Source: Microbacterium sp. (GTDB lineage: Bacteria; Actinomycetota; Actinomycetes; Actinomycetales; Microbacteriaceae). From it: a DNA stretch of 64,000 bases. Location of the stretch: NCBI GenBank assembly GCA_017306415.1, contig JAFKIL010000004.1, forward strand, positions 1-64,000, read 5' to 3'. Below the pieces are notes generated by a model. That model had not been told where the DNA came from. It saw nothing but the letters and a program-made list of their open reading frames with translations, and did not search any database. Each line of letters begins with the position of its first letter. The first letter of the stretch is position 1. The translations under genes and the position numbers were made by a program. Shown piece by piece: positions 18,467 through 25,476 of this stretch.

Positions 18467-19462
18467 TCAGCGCGCGAGCAGTTCGAGCGTGTCCACGACG
18501 CGGTTCGAGAATCCCCACTCGTTGTCGTACCAGGCGACGACCTTCACGTTGCGGCCGTCGACGCGGGTCAGCGCGGAGTCGAAGATCGACGACGCCGGGT
18601 CGCCCGTGATGTCGGAGGAGACGAGCGCGTCCTCCGAGTACTCCAGGATGCCGGCGAGCCGCCCGTCGGCCGCGGCGCGGTAGGCCGCGAGGACCTCGTC
18701 GCGAGTGACCTCGCGGCTGACGACGGTGTTGAGCTCGACGATCGAGCCGACCGGGACGGGGACGCGGATGGAGTCGCCCGACAGCTTGCCGTCGAGGTTC
18801 GGCAGCACGAGTCCGATCGCCTTCGCGGCACCGGTCGTCGTCGGCACGATGTTGACGGCGGCTGCGCGAGCCCGCCGCGGATCGCGATGCGGTCCGTCCT
18901 GGAGGTTCTGCTCCTGCGTGTAGGCGTGCACCGTCGTCATGAAGCCGTGCTCGATCCCCGCGAGGTCGTCGAGCACGGCGGCCAGCGGCGCGAGCGCATT
19001 CGTGGTGCACGACGCGTTGGAGACGATCGTGTGCGTCGACGGGTCGTACGCGTCCGTGTTGACGCCGTACGCGAGGGTCACGTCGGCGCCGTCGGCGGGG
19101 GCGGAGATCAGCACGCGCTGGGCTCCGGCATCCAGGTGGGCGCGCGCCGCCGCCGCCGAGGCGAATCGCCCCGTGGACTCCAGCACGATGTCGATGTCGA
19201 GCTGCGCCCACGGCAGCGCGGCGGGGTCGCGCTCCGCGAGGACGCGGATGCGGTGGCCGTCGACGACGAGCGCGTCGCCGTCCACGGCCACCGGCCGGCC
19301 GAGGCGGCCCGCGGTCGAGTCGAAGGCGAGGAGACGCGCGAGTGCCGCGGGCTCGGTCAGGTCGTTGACGGCGACGACCTCCAGGTCGCTGGAGCGCTCC
19401 AGGAGGGCGCGCAGAACGTTGCGGCCGATGCGGCCGAAGCCGTTGATCGCGATTCGGGTCAT
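18467..19462 (-). CDS. gap: Glyceraldehyde-3-phosphate dehydrogenase (type I)
   Basis: A 331-residue enzyme with IAINGFGRIGRNVLRAL at the NAD-binding site, active-site Cys152 in SNASCTTNALAP and the C-terminal WYDNEWGFSNR motif. It oxidises glyceraldehyde-3-phosphate to 1,3-bisphosphoglycerate. It stands alone, without pgk or tpiA, beside a GlxA-like regulator, and has a diverged N-terminal half (ERSSDLEVVAVNDL), so it may be a second paralogue rather than the glycolytic operon copy. AGAAAGGA lies eleven bases before the ATG. Confidence 0.93.
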   Translation of the reverse strand: MTRIAINGFGRIGRNVLRALLERSSDLEVVAVNDLTEPAALARLLAFDSTAGRLGRPVAVDGDALVVDGHRIRVLAERDPAALPWAQLDIDIVLESTGRFASAAAARAHLDAGAQRVLISAPADGADVTLAYGVNTDAYDPSTHTIVSNASCTTNALAPLAAVLDDLAGIEHGFMTTVHAYTQEQNLQDGPHRDPRRARAAAVNIVPTTTGAAKAIGLVLPNLDGKLSGDSIRVPVPVGSIVELNTVVSREVTRDEVLAAYRAAADGRLAGILEYSEDALVSSDITGDPASSIFDSALTRVDGRNVKVVAWYDNEWGFSNRVVDTLELLAR

Positions 19463-19542
19463 GGGGTGAGGTCCTTTCTCTCGCGATCAACGATCACGGA
19501 CCGCCGTGCACCTCGCCAGTGGCTGGAAAGCCACGGTTCAAA

Positions 19543-19564
19543 AGGATCAAGCCAGGATCAAGCC
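19543..19564. repeat. Exact 11-bp tandem duplication across a stop codon
   Basis: AGGATCAAGCC occurs twice head to tail (19543-19553 and 19554-19564). The AraC-type gene's TGA (complement of 19558-19560) lies inside it. It may be a slippage duplication. Next to it, GTGGCT-GGAA-AGCCAC (19519-19534 region) forms a small hairpin between this gene and gap. Confidence 0.6.
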
Positions 19565-20505
19565 CGGAACGAACGGCGGTATTCGCCGGGCGTCGTGCCC
19601 AGGACGCGCCGGAAGTGCAGGCGCAGATTGGCTCCCGTGCCAAGTCCGACCGCGGCGGCGATCTGCTCGACGCCGAGCTCCGACCGCTCCAGCAGTTCGC
19701 GGGCCAGGTCGACCCGCGCGCGCATCACCCACTGCAGCGGCGTGTAACCCGTGTCCTCCACGAATCGTCGCGAGAACGTCCGCGGTGAGACCGCCGCTCG
19801 CCGCGCGAGCCGCTCGAGGGTCAGCGGTTCCTCCAGCCGGCCGAGCGCCCACTCCCGCACCTCCGCGAACCTCGCGCCCAGGGGCTCGCGGGCGATCTGC
19901 GGCACGTACTGCGCCTGCCCGCCGCTGCGGTAGGGGGCCGCGACCAGGCGCCGCGCGGCGTGGTTCGCGGCGGCGACGCCGAGCTCGCGGCGCAGGATGT
20001 GGAGGCAGAGGTCGATCCCGCTCGCGGCTCCCGCCGAGGTCAGGACGTCGCCCTCGTCGACGAAGAGCACGTTCTCGTCCACCTCCACGAGCGGATGCCG
20101 CGCAGCGAGCGCCGCCGTGTAGTGCCAATGCGTCGTCGCGCGCTTGCCGTCGAGGAGCCCGGTCGCCGCCAGCGCGAACGCCCCGGTCGAGATCGCGGCG
20201 AGACGCGCGCCGCCGGCGTGGGCGGCACGCAGCGCATCGATCACCGCCTCCGACGGATCGTCGCGATCGGGGTGGCGGTACCCCGGCAGGAAGACGAGGT
20301 CCGCCCAGTCGAGGGTCTCCAGCCCCGAGGCCACGTGGTACGAGAGGCCGTCACCGCCGCTGACGAGTCCCGGTGCCGCCCCGCACACCCTGACCTCGTA
20401 CGGCATGCTCGCGCGCGTCGTGAACACCTGCGCGGGGATCCCCACGTCGAGCGGCTTCGCGCCCTCGAGGACCAGGACGGCGACCCGCCGCATCCGTTCC
20501 GCCAT
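19558..20505 (-). CDS. GlxA-type transcriptional regulator (DJ-1/PfpI + AraC HTH)
   Basis: A 315-residue regulator. Residues 1-180 form a DJ-1/PfpI-like amidotransferase fold (VLVLEGAKPLDVGIPAQVF, ISTGAFALAATGLLDG, DEGDVLTSAGAASGIDL). The C-terminal AraC domain has two helix-turn-helices (LARRAAVSPRTFSRRF, IAAAVGLGTGANLRLHFRR). Such proteins activate catabolic genes in response to small metabolites, and the target is unknown. The start at 20505 has TACCGT (complement of 20512-20517) six bases upstream, so it is probably leaderless. Confidence 0.92.
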   Translation of the reverse strand: MAERMRRVAVLVLEGAKPLDVGIPAQVFTTRASMPYEVRVCGAAPGLVSGGDGLSYHVASGLETLDWADLVFLPGYRHPDRDDPSEAVIDALRAAHAGGARLAAISTGAFALAATGLLDGKRATTHWHYTAALAARHPLVEVDENVLFVDEGDVLTSAGAASGIDLCLHILRRELGVAAANHAARRLVAAPYRSGGQAQYVPQIAREPLGARFAEVREWALGRLEEPLTLERLARRAAVSPRTFSRRFVEDTGYTPLQWVMRARVDLARELLERSELGVEQIAAAVGLGTGANLRLHFRRVLGTTPGEYRRSFRA

Positions 20506-20553
20506 GCCCACACGGTAGCGTCCCGGCCCGTGCACGCCCGGTGGGACGACGCA

Positions 20554-20808
20554 CTACACCCCGTCGAAGAAGCCTCCGAGCCACTCCAGCCCCATCCCGA
20601 TGAGGGTGATGGCGACGGCGGCGGCGAGCGTCCAGCCCAGGATGGCGAGGCCGCGACGACCGCGCCGGCCCTCGAACGTTCGCGGATCGAGGACATCGCG
20701 TGAGATCTTGTCCAGGTTGGGCGCGACGATGTCGAGGTACCCGGTGAGCGAGTCCCGGTCTTCGGGTAGTCCGTAAGGGAGGGGTTCGTCGTCGTCGCGA
20801 TCGACCAT
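20554..20808 (-). CDS. Small hypothetical protein with one C-terminal membrane helix
   Basis: An 84-residue protein with an acidic N-terminus (MVDRDDDEPLPYG), a central soluble part with DSLTGYLDIVAPNLDKIS, a basic RRGRRG stretch and one helix (LAILGWTLAAAVAITLIGMG). I do not recognise a named family. CACACT six bases before the ATG (complement of 20815-20820) fits the start-proximal promoter pattern seen elsewhere in this window. A longer open frame to 20844 has no ribosome site. Confidence 0.65.
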   Translation of the reverse strand: MVDRDDDEPLPYGLPEDRDSLTGYLDIVAPNLDKISRDVLDPRTFEGRRGRRGLAILGWTLAAAVAITLIGMGLEWLGGFFDGV

Positions 20809-20883
20809 GAGACCAGTGTGCGCCCGGATCTGGTCGCGATCCACCTCGGGTTCGTATCGATCGATGGTGTGATCGGCGCCACG

Positions 20884-21543
20884 TCACGCGTGGTCGGGGT
20901 CGTCGTCTCCATCGGTCCAGCCGGCGATGTCGACGCCGTGATTGTCCGGCGAGGCGATGGTCCACCACAGCGGTGCATGGGCATCGCTCACGAGACGGCC
21001 GCCCGCGGCGAGCGCGGCCCGGACCCGCGCCTCCGCCTGTTCGGCCGGGAGGGAGAGGTCGATGTGCGTCCGCCCGCGGCCGGTCGCGCCGCTGTGCAGC
21101 TCGTGGAACCACAGCGGCGGATTCCTGCGCAGCGGATCGATGGCGTCCTCGTCGCCGAGGTCGTCGTAGCCGAGCGCCGCGTTCCAGAAGGGGCGCACAT
21201 CCTGACCGGCCCCCTGCGCCACGGCGATCTGGATGACCTGGAGCTGGGACGGGTCGGCCTCGAGGCCCAGGTCGCGCGCCGCCGCCGTGACCCGCTGCGC
21301 GATCTGCACGTCGACCTCGTCGAGCCGGCCGTCGGCGCGCACCGTGCGCACGAACACGCCATCGGGCCGGACGTCGACGTCGGGCTGGCGATCGAGACCG
21401 CCGACGGCCACCGCCAGCGCCGCGGTGAACGCGATGCCCTGCGCGTAGGAGGCGGTGCGCCAGTAGGACATCGCCCCGCCGAACAGCACGCGCCACTGTT
21501 CGACGTCGGCCGCGTCGTGGAAGCCCTTCGCCGTGATGCCCAT
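20884..21543 (-). CDS. Pterin-dehydratase-like/VOC fusion protein, copy 1
   Basis: A 219-residue protein with two parts. Residues 1-95 resemble 4a-hydroxytetrahydrobiopterin dehydratase (WRVLFGGAMSYWRTASYA, then DVDVRPDGVFVRTV), and the rest is a VOC domain (GLEADPSQLQVIQIAVAQG, PPLWFHELHSG, GRGRTHIDLSLPAEQAEARV). The pattern recurs in the next gene upstream, three bases away, so this is a tandem duplication. VOC domains bind small molecules or metals; the combined function is unknown. GGGAAG precedes the ATG. The two proteins may pair as a heterodimer (inference). Confidence 0.82.
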   Translation of the reverse strand: MGITAKGFHDAADVEQWRVLFGGAMSYWRTASYAQGIAFTAALAVAVGGLDRQPDVDVRPDGVFVRTVRADGRLDEVDVQIAQRVTAAARDLGLEADPSQLQVIQIAVAQGAGQDVRPFWNAALGYDDLGDEDAIDPLRRNPPLWFHELHSGATGRGRTHIDLSLPAEQAEARVRAALAAGGRLVSDAHAPLWWTIASPDNHGVDIAGWTDGDDDPDHA

Positions 21544-21545
21544 GA

Positions 21546-22211
21546 TCACTTCCCGTCCCAGACGTCGACCCATCCCGCGATGTCGACGCTGTGATTGTCG
21601 GATGACGCCAGCCCCCACCAGTGCGGAGCATCCTCGTCGATCGCAACCCGGCCACCGGCGGCCACGGCGGCGGTCACCCGAGCTTCGGCGTGCTCGTTCG
21701 GCACGGCGACGTCGACGTGGGTGCGTCCGCGGCCGGTGGCACCGGATCGCACCTCGTCGAACCAGAACCGCGGCCCGCGACCGTGCGGGTCGATGATCAC
21801 CGCGTCGTTGCGGCGTACATAGCCCAGCACCGCGAGCCAGAAGTCCTGCGTGTCGGCGCCCTCGCCCTGCGCCACCGCGATGCCGAGCGTGTGCAGACGG
21901 GTGTCGTCCGGACGGCTGCCGACGGTGCCGGCGGCGAGTGAGACGCGGCGGGCGAGCTCGACGTCGCTCGTGCCGATGCCCTGCACCGGCCCGAGGCTCG
22001 ACGAACGCACCGTGACGCCTTCCGGTCGCAGGTCGATCTCGGGTTCGAGGCCGAGGGCCGCAGCGATCTCGCCGACGGCCGCGACGAGGGCGGCTCCGTG
22101 GGCGAACGAGGCGGTGGGGAAGTGCGCCTGGACGCCCCCGTACAGCACGTGCCAGCCTTCGACACCACCGGCCGCGTGGAACTCCGCGGGGGTGATCGAG
22201 TCGTCCGTCAT
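21546..22211 (-). CDS. Pterin-dehydratase-like/VOC fusion protein, copy 2
   Basis: A 221-residue paralogue of the downstream gene with the same domain order: WHVLYGGVQAHFPTASFA and EIDLRPEGVTVRSSS in the dehydratase-like part; RLHTLGIAVAQGEG, RFWFDEVRSG and GRGRTHVDVAVPNEHAEARV in the VOC part. The C-termini also match (SDNHSVDIAGW versus PDNHGVDIAGW). Identity is well below that of a recent duplicate, so the copies are old and probably specialised. GAGGGAGAGG lies upstream of the ATG, and TACCGT lies further up. Confidence 0.82.
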   Translation of the reverse strand: MTDDSITPAEFHAAGGVEGWHVLYGGVQAHFPTASFAHGAALVAAVGEIAAALGLEPEIDLRPEGVTVRSSSLGPVQGIGTSDVELARRVSLAAGTVGSRPDDTRLHTLGIAVAQGEGADTQDFWLAVLGYVRRNDAVIIDPHGRGPRFWFDEVRSGATGRGRTHVDVAVPNEHAEARVTAAVAAGGRVAIDEDAPHWWGLASSDNHSVDIAGWVDVWDGK

Positions 22212-22282
22212 CTCGGCCCCTCTCCCTCGCGATCACGGTAGCGGGCGCCTCGGACACCCGCCCCGCCGGGCATCATGGAGGG

Positions 22283-23116
22283 ATGACCTCCATCCCCGGC
22301 ATCCCCCTGAACGACGGCACCGCCTTCCCCGAGCTCGGCCTCGGCACGTACAAGCTGCAAGGTGACGCCGGAATCGACGCGATGGTCGCGGCGATCGGCT
22401 CCGGCTACCGCCTCCTCGACACCGCGGTCAACTACCAGAACGAGACCGAAGTCGGCGAGGCGGTCCGTCGCAGCGGGCTCGATCGCGACGAACTGATCGT
22501 GGCGACCAAGATCCCTGGCCGCGACCACGGCTACGACGGGGCACTCGCGAGCGCCCGCGGTTCGCTGGACCGCCTCGGCCTCGAGCGGATCGACCTGTAC
22601 CTCATCCACTGGCCGAACCCCAGCGTCGACAGGTACCTCGACACGTGGCGCGCCATGATCGACCTGCGTGCCCAGGGGCTCGTCCGCTCCATCGGCGTCT
22701 CCAACTTCACCGAGCCGATGCTGACGCGCCTCATCGACGAGACCGGCGTCACGCCCGCCGTGAACCAGGTCGAGCTGCACCCGTATTTCCCGCAGGAGGC
22801 GCTGCGGACGTTCCACGCTGAGCGCGGCATCCGCACCGAGAGCTGGAGCCCGCTCGCTCGCCGCAGCGAACTGCTGACCGAGCCCGTGATCCTCGACATC
22901 GCCGCCGTGCACGGCGTCACCCCCAGGCAGGTCGTCCTGCGCTGGCATGTCGAGCTCGACGCGACGCCGATCCCGAAGTCGGCCGATCCGGCGCGCCAGC
23001 GCGAGAACATGGACGTGTTCGGATTCGAGCTCCGCGCCGACGAGGTCGTCGCCATCTCCGGGCTCGAGCGCGGCCGTCTGTGGGGCGGCGACCCCGACAC
23101 CCACGAGGAGATGTAG
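22283..23116 (+). CDS. Aldo/keto reductase
   Basis: A 277-residue NADPH-dependent reductase of the AKR5-like (2,5-diketo-D-gluconate reductase) group. The catalytic tetrad is visible: Asp46 and Tyr51 in LDTAVNYQNE, Lys76 in TKIPG, and His109 in LIHWPNP. The C-terminal cofactor site has TPIPKSADPARQREN. Substrate preference is not predictable. The start at 22283 has CATCAT plus GGAGGG immediately upstream, which can be read either as a start-proximal -10 or as a closely placed ribosome site. Confidence 0.94.
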   Translation: MTSIPGIPLNDGTAFPELGLGTYKLQGDAGIDAMVAAIGSGYRLLDTAVNYQNETEVGEAVRRSGLDRDELIVATKIPGRDHGYDGALASARGSLDRLGLERIDLYLIHWPNPSVDRYLDTWRAMIDLRAQGLVRSIGVSNFTEPMLTRLIDETGVTPAVNQVELHPYFPQEALRTFHAERGIRTESWSPLARRSELLTEPVILDIAAVHGVTPRQVVLRWHVELDATPIPKSADPARQRENMDVFGFELRADEVVAISGLERGRLWGGDPDTHEEM

Positions 23117-23142
23117 GCCGGACGCGCCCAGGGCGGGTGCCG

Positions 23143-23373
23143 CTAGAGCTGCGCTCCGTCGTCGTGCTCGTCGAACATGTCGGGGTTGCGCCCGCGCCAT
23201 GACTCATACGCGATCAGCCAGCCGATCGACACGACGACGGCGAGCAGGATGCCGATCCAGACACTGCCGAGGATCGCGCCGACCAAGCCGCCGACGACCA
23301 GGAGCACGATCGCGCCGACGATCCAGCCGATGCGCCCGCGCGGCCAGCCGGTTCCGGAGGAGGGGGAGCTCAT
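23143..23373 (-). CDS. Small two-helix membrane protein
   Basis: A 76-residue protein with two hydrophobic helices (GWIVGAIVLLVVGGLVGAIL and WIGILLAVVVSIGWLIAY) and an acidic tail ending DMFDEHDDGAQL. I do not recognise a family. TACGCT (complement of 23380-23385) lies six bases before the ATG. It is convergent with the aldo/keto reductase. Confidence 0.7.
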   Translation of the reverse strand: MSSPSSGTGWPRGRIGWIVGAIVLLVVGGLVGAILGSVWIGILLAVVVSIGWLIAYESWRGRNPDMFDEHDDGAQL

Positions 23374-23401
23374 GCCCCCAGCGTAGGGGGCGCGGCGCGG
23401 C

Positions 23402-23815
23402 TCAGGACGCCGCGTTGGCGGCGATCATCCAGCTGAACCCGTACTTGTCGACGAGCATGCCGAACTTGCCGCCCCACGGCGGCGTCTCGAACGGCATCGT
23501 CACGGTGCCGCCCTCGGCCAGCGCATTCCAGTAGCCCTGCAGGACGCCTTCGTCGTCGCCGCTGAGCGACAGCGAGATGTTCGCGGGCCGCTCGAAGGCC
23601 ATGTGCGCGGGGGTGTCGGAGCCCATGAGGGTGAGCCCCTCGGCCGTGGTGAGCTGGGCGTGCATCACGAGCTCGTTCTCGGCCGGGTCCTGCACCATTC
23701 CGGGGAACTCGCCGAAGGTGGACAGCGTGAGCTCGCCGCCGAAGACGGAGCGGTAGAACTCCATGGCCTCGCGGGCGTCGTCCGTGAAGGACAGATAAGG
23801 GTTGAGGATCGTCAT
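23402..23815 (-). CDS. PhnB-like VOC family protein
   Basis: A 137-residue VOC-fold protein of the PhnB/3-demethylubiquinone-methyltransferase-like group: NPYLSFTDDAREAMEFYRSVFGG at the start, a central HAQLTTAEGLTLMGSDTP, and the C-terminal PFETPPWGGKFGMLVDKYGFSW signature. Binding role and substrate are unknown. GACACT lies six bases before the ATG at 23815. Its upstream region faces the rtcB leader promoter. Confidence 0.88.
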   Translation of the reverse strand: MTILNPYLSFTDDAREAMEFYRSVFGGELTLSTFGEFPGMVQDPAENELVMHAQLTTAEGLTLMGSDTPAHMAFERPANISLSLSGDDEGVLQGYWNALAEGGTVTMPFETPPWGGKFGMLVDKYGFSWMIAANAAS

Positions 23816-23943
23816 GGCGCGAGTGTCCCTCCAACCTCCGACATCCCCCGCCAGACTTCCGTTTGCGCGCGACTTCGGGCGTGCGCACACGTCTGCGCGC
23901 GCCCAAGACCGTGCGTAACCGACCGGATGCCGCGGGCGGGGGC

Positions 23944-23973
23944 TTGACGAGCGGCGCCGGCCGACGCTAGCCT
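23944..23973 (+). promoter_or_regulatory. Sigma70-type promoter of the rtcB leader
   Basis: TTGACG (23944-23949) and TAGCCT (23968-23973) are separated by 18 bases, the best -35/-10 pair I found in the window. Transcription would start near 23980, giving a leader of about 260 bases before rtcB. Confidence 0.65.
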
Positions 23974-24028
23974 CGCAAAGTTGTGCCGACCGGCATGACG
24001 AGAACAGGCGAGTCGAGAGGGACGGACG

Positions 24029-24121
24029 ATGCACACCGTGCAGAAGTTCCGCAGCGACGTGGTCGTGGGCAACCAGCCCCGCGACCTGTACGAGTCGTAC
24101 CCTCCGGCACGAGCCGTGTAG
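24029..24121 (+). CDS. Candidate 30-aa leader ORF upstream of rtcB
   Basis: ATG at 24029 to TAG at 24121 encodes a 30-residue peptide (starts MHTVQKFRSDVVVGNQ, ends YPPARAV). GAGAGGGA lies about seven bases upstream, and a strong promoter precedes it. An intrinsic terminator begins 16 bases after its stop. I do not recognise the peptide. It could be a small protein or a leader ORF whose translation affects the following terminator. Its mixed composition (Tyr, Phe, Asn, Gln, His) is unlike random GC-rich frames. Confidence 0.5.
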   Translation: MHTVQKFRSDVVVGNQPRDLYESYPPARAV

Positions 24122-24136
24122 CAGCATCCGCTCTTC

Positions 24137-24169
24137 ACGCCCCGTACCGACATGGTCCGGGGCGTTTTT
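24137..24169 (+). terminator. Rho-independent terminator between leader ORF and rtcB
   Basis: Arms 24137-24148 and 24154-24165 (ACGCCCCGTACC with GGTCCGGGGCGT, one mismatch) close a five-base loop and run into TTTTT at 24165-24169. This is the most canonical intrinsic terminator in the window, placed inside the putative rtcB transcript. Confidence 0.8.
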
Positions 24170-24205
24170 CCTTCTCTGGAACGCGTGTCGGGCCACGCCA
24201 CCCAC

Positions 24206-24225
24206 GCGCACCCCTCCCGGTGCGC
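24206..24225 (+). other. Second leader hairpin next to the rtcB ribosome site
   Basis: Perfect seven-base arms GCGCACC (24206-24212) and GGTGCGC (24219-24225) around CCTCCC, without a T-tract, ending six bases before the AAGGAAGGA ribosome site at 24232-24240. The CCTCCC loop is complementary to a GGAGG-type site, so it could influence access to the ribosome site. Confidence 0.5.
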
Positions 24226-24243
24226 ACAACCAAGGAAGGAATC

Positions 24244-25410
24244 ATGGAGAGGCTCACTGGCCGGCTGCTCTCGTGGGCGAGCCTGATCGACGAGAAGACC
24301 GTCGAGCAGGCGCGCACATCGTCGCGCATGCCGTTCATCCACCCGCACCTGGCACTGATGCCCGACGCGCACCTGGGCAAGGGGGCGACCGTCGGGTCCG
24401 TCATCCCGACCCTCGGCGCGATCATGCCCGCCGCCGTCGGCGTCGACATCGGATGCGGGATGATCGCGGTCCGTACGCAGTTCGACAGGTCGGCGCTGCC
24501 GTCCGATCTCGCCCCGCTGCGGGAGCAGATCGAGCGTGCCATCCCCCTCTCGGCGGGTCGCTACAACTCGAAGATCGTCGCGACCGCGCAGCCGCGCGTC
24601 GCCGAGCTCGAGGCGCGGGCCGAGCAGGCGGACTTCGATCCCGCACAGTACGCCGGACACTGGCGCAGCCAGCTCGGCTCGCTCGGGTCGGGGAACCACT
24701 TCATCGAGGTGTCCGTCGACGAGCTCGACCGGGTGTGGCTGTTCCTGCACTCGGGTTCGCGGGGTGTCGGCAACAAGATCGCCACCCACCACATCGCGGT
24801 CGCACAGCGCCTCGCGAAGCAGTGGTGGATCCCGCTGCCTGACATCGATCTCGCCTACCTCGTGGAGGGGACGCCGGAGTTCACGCGCTACATCCGGGAG
24901 CTCCGGTGGGCGCAGCACTTCGCCCTCCTCAACCGGGAGGAGATGATGGATCGCGTCGCCCGGCAGCTCTCCGAGTTCATGGGGGAGACCGTCGTCGAGC
25001 ACGAGCGGATCAACTGCCACCACAACTTCACCGAGCACGAGAAGCACTTCGGCAAGGAGGTGTGGGTCTCGCGAAAGGGGGCGATCCAGGCCGAGGCCGG
25101 CCGCCCCGGTCTCATCCCGGGGTCGATGGGGACGGCGTCCTACGTCGTCGAGGGGCTCGGCAACCCGTTGTCGCTCAACTCGTCGCCCCATGGTGCGGGC
25201 CGGGAGTACTCGCGGTCGGCTGCGCGGCGGACGTTCTCGCACGAGCAGCTGCGGGAGGCGATGGCGGGCATCGAGTTCCGTGACACGGACGCCTTCATCG
25301 ACGAGATCCCCCAGGCGTACAAGCCGATCGACACGGTGATGGCGGATGCCGCCGACCTCGTGTCCGTGCGGCACACCCTGCGGCAGCTGGTCAACGTGAA
25401 GGGCGACTGA
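24244..25410 (+). CDS. rtcB: RtcB RNA-splicing ligase
   Basis: A 388-residue GTP- and manganese-dependent ligase that joins 2',3'-cyclic-phosphate (or 3'-phosphate) RNA ends to 5'-hydroxyl ends in RNA repair. Motifs: DAHLGKG, metal-binding Cys71 in VDIGCGM, GSGNHFIE, HSGSRGVG, HNFTEHEKH, GSMGTASYVV and the guanylylated His316 in SSPHGAGR. It is shorter than E. coli RtcB, as is usual in actinobacteria. No RtcA, RtcR or archease gene is nearby. AAGGAAGGA precedes the ATG. The leader upstream contains a terminator, so expression may depend on readthrough. Confidence 0.95.
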   Translation: MERLTGRLLSWASLIDEKTVEQARTSSRMPFIHPHLALMPDAHLGKGATVGSVIPTLGAIMPAAVGVDIGCGMIAVRTQFDRSALPSDLAPLREQIERAIPLSAGRYNSKIVATAQPRVAELEARAEQADFDPAQYAGHWRSQLGSLGSGNHFIEVSVDELDRVWLFLHSGSRGVGNKIATHHIAVAQRLAKQWWIPLPDIDLAYLVEGTPEFTRYIRELRWAQHFALLNREEMMDRVARQLSEFMGETVVEHERINCHHNFTEHEKHFGKEVWVSRKGAIQAEAGRPGLIPGSMGTASYVVEGLGNPLSLNSSPHGAGREYSRSAARRTFSHEQLREAMAGIEFRDTDAFIDEIPQAYKPIDTVMADAADLVSVRHTLRQLVNVKGD

Positions 25411-25424
25411 CGGTCCGGCGGGAC

Positions 25425-25464
25425 GGGAAGGGGTCGTGGTCATTCGTGACCGCGACCCCTTCCC
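25425..25464. terminator. Bidirectional 17-bp hairpin between rtcB and glycosylase gene
   Basis: Arms 25425-25441 (GGGAAGGGGTCGTGGTC) and 25448-25464 pair along 17 positions with one G-T wobble. It lies between the convergent stops at 25410 and 25477 and would stop transcription from both sides. Confidence 0.75.
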
Positions 25465-25476
25465 TCCTCGGTGCGC

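Noticed and set aside
23978..24243. tRNA-like or Y RNA-like element in the rtcB leader
   Set aside because: I looked for a T-loop (GTTCRAAT-type) and an acceptor stem and found neither; no Ro60 gene is adjacent.
24029..25410. RtcB paired with PrfH (ribosome rescue module)
   Set aside because: No release-factor-like gene lies beside rtcB; neighbours are a VOC protein and a DNA glycosylase.
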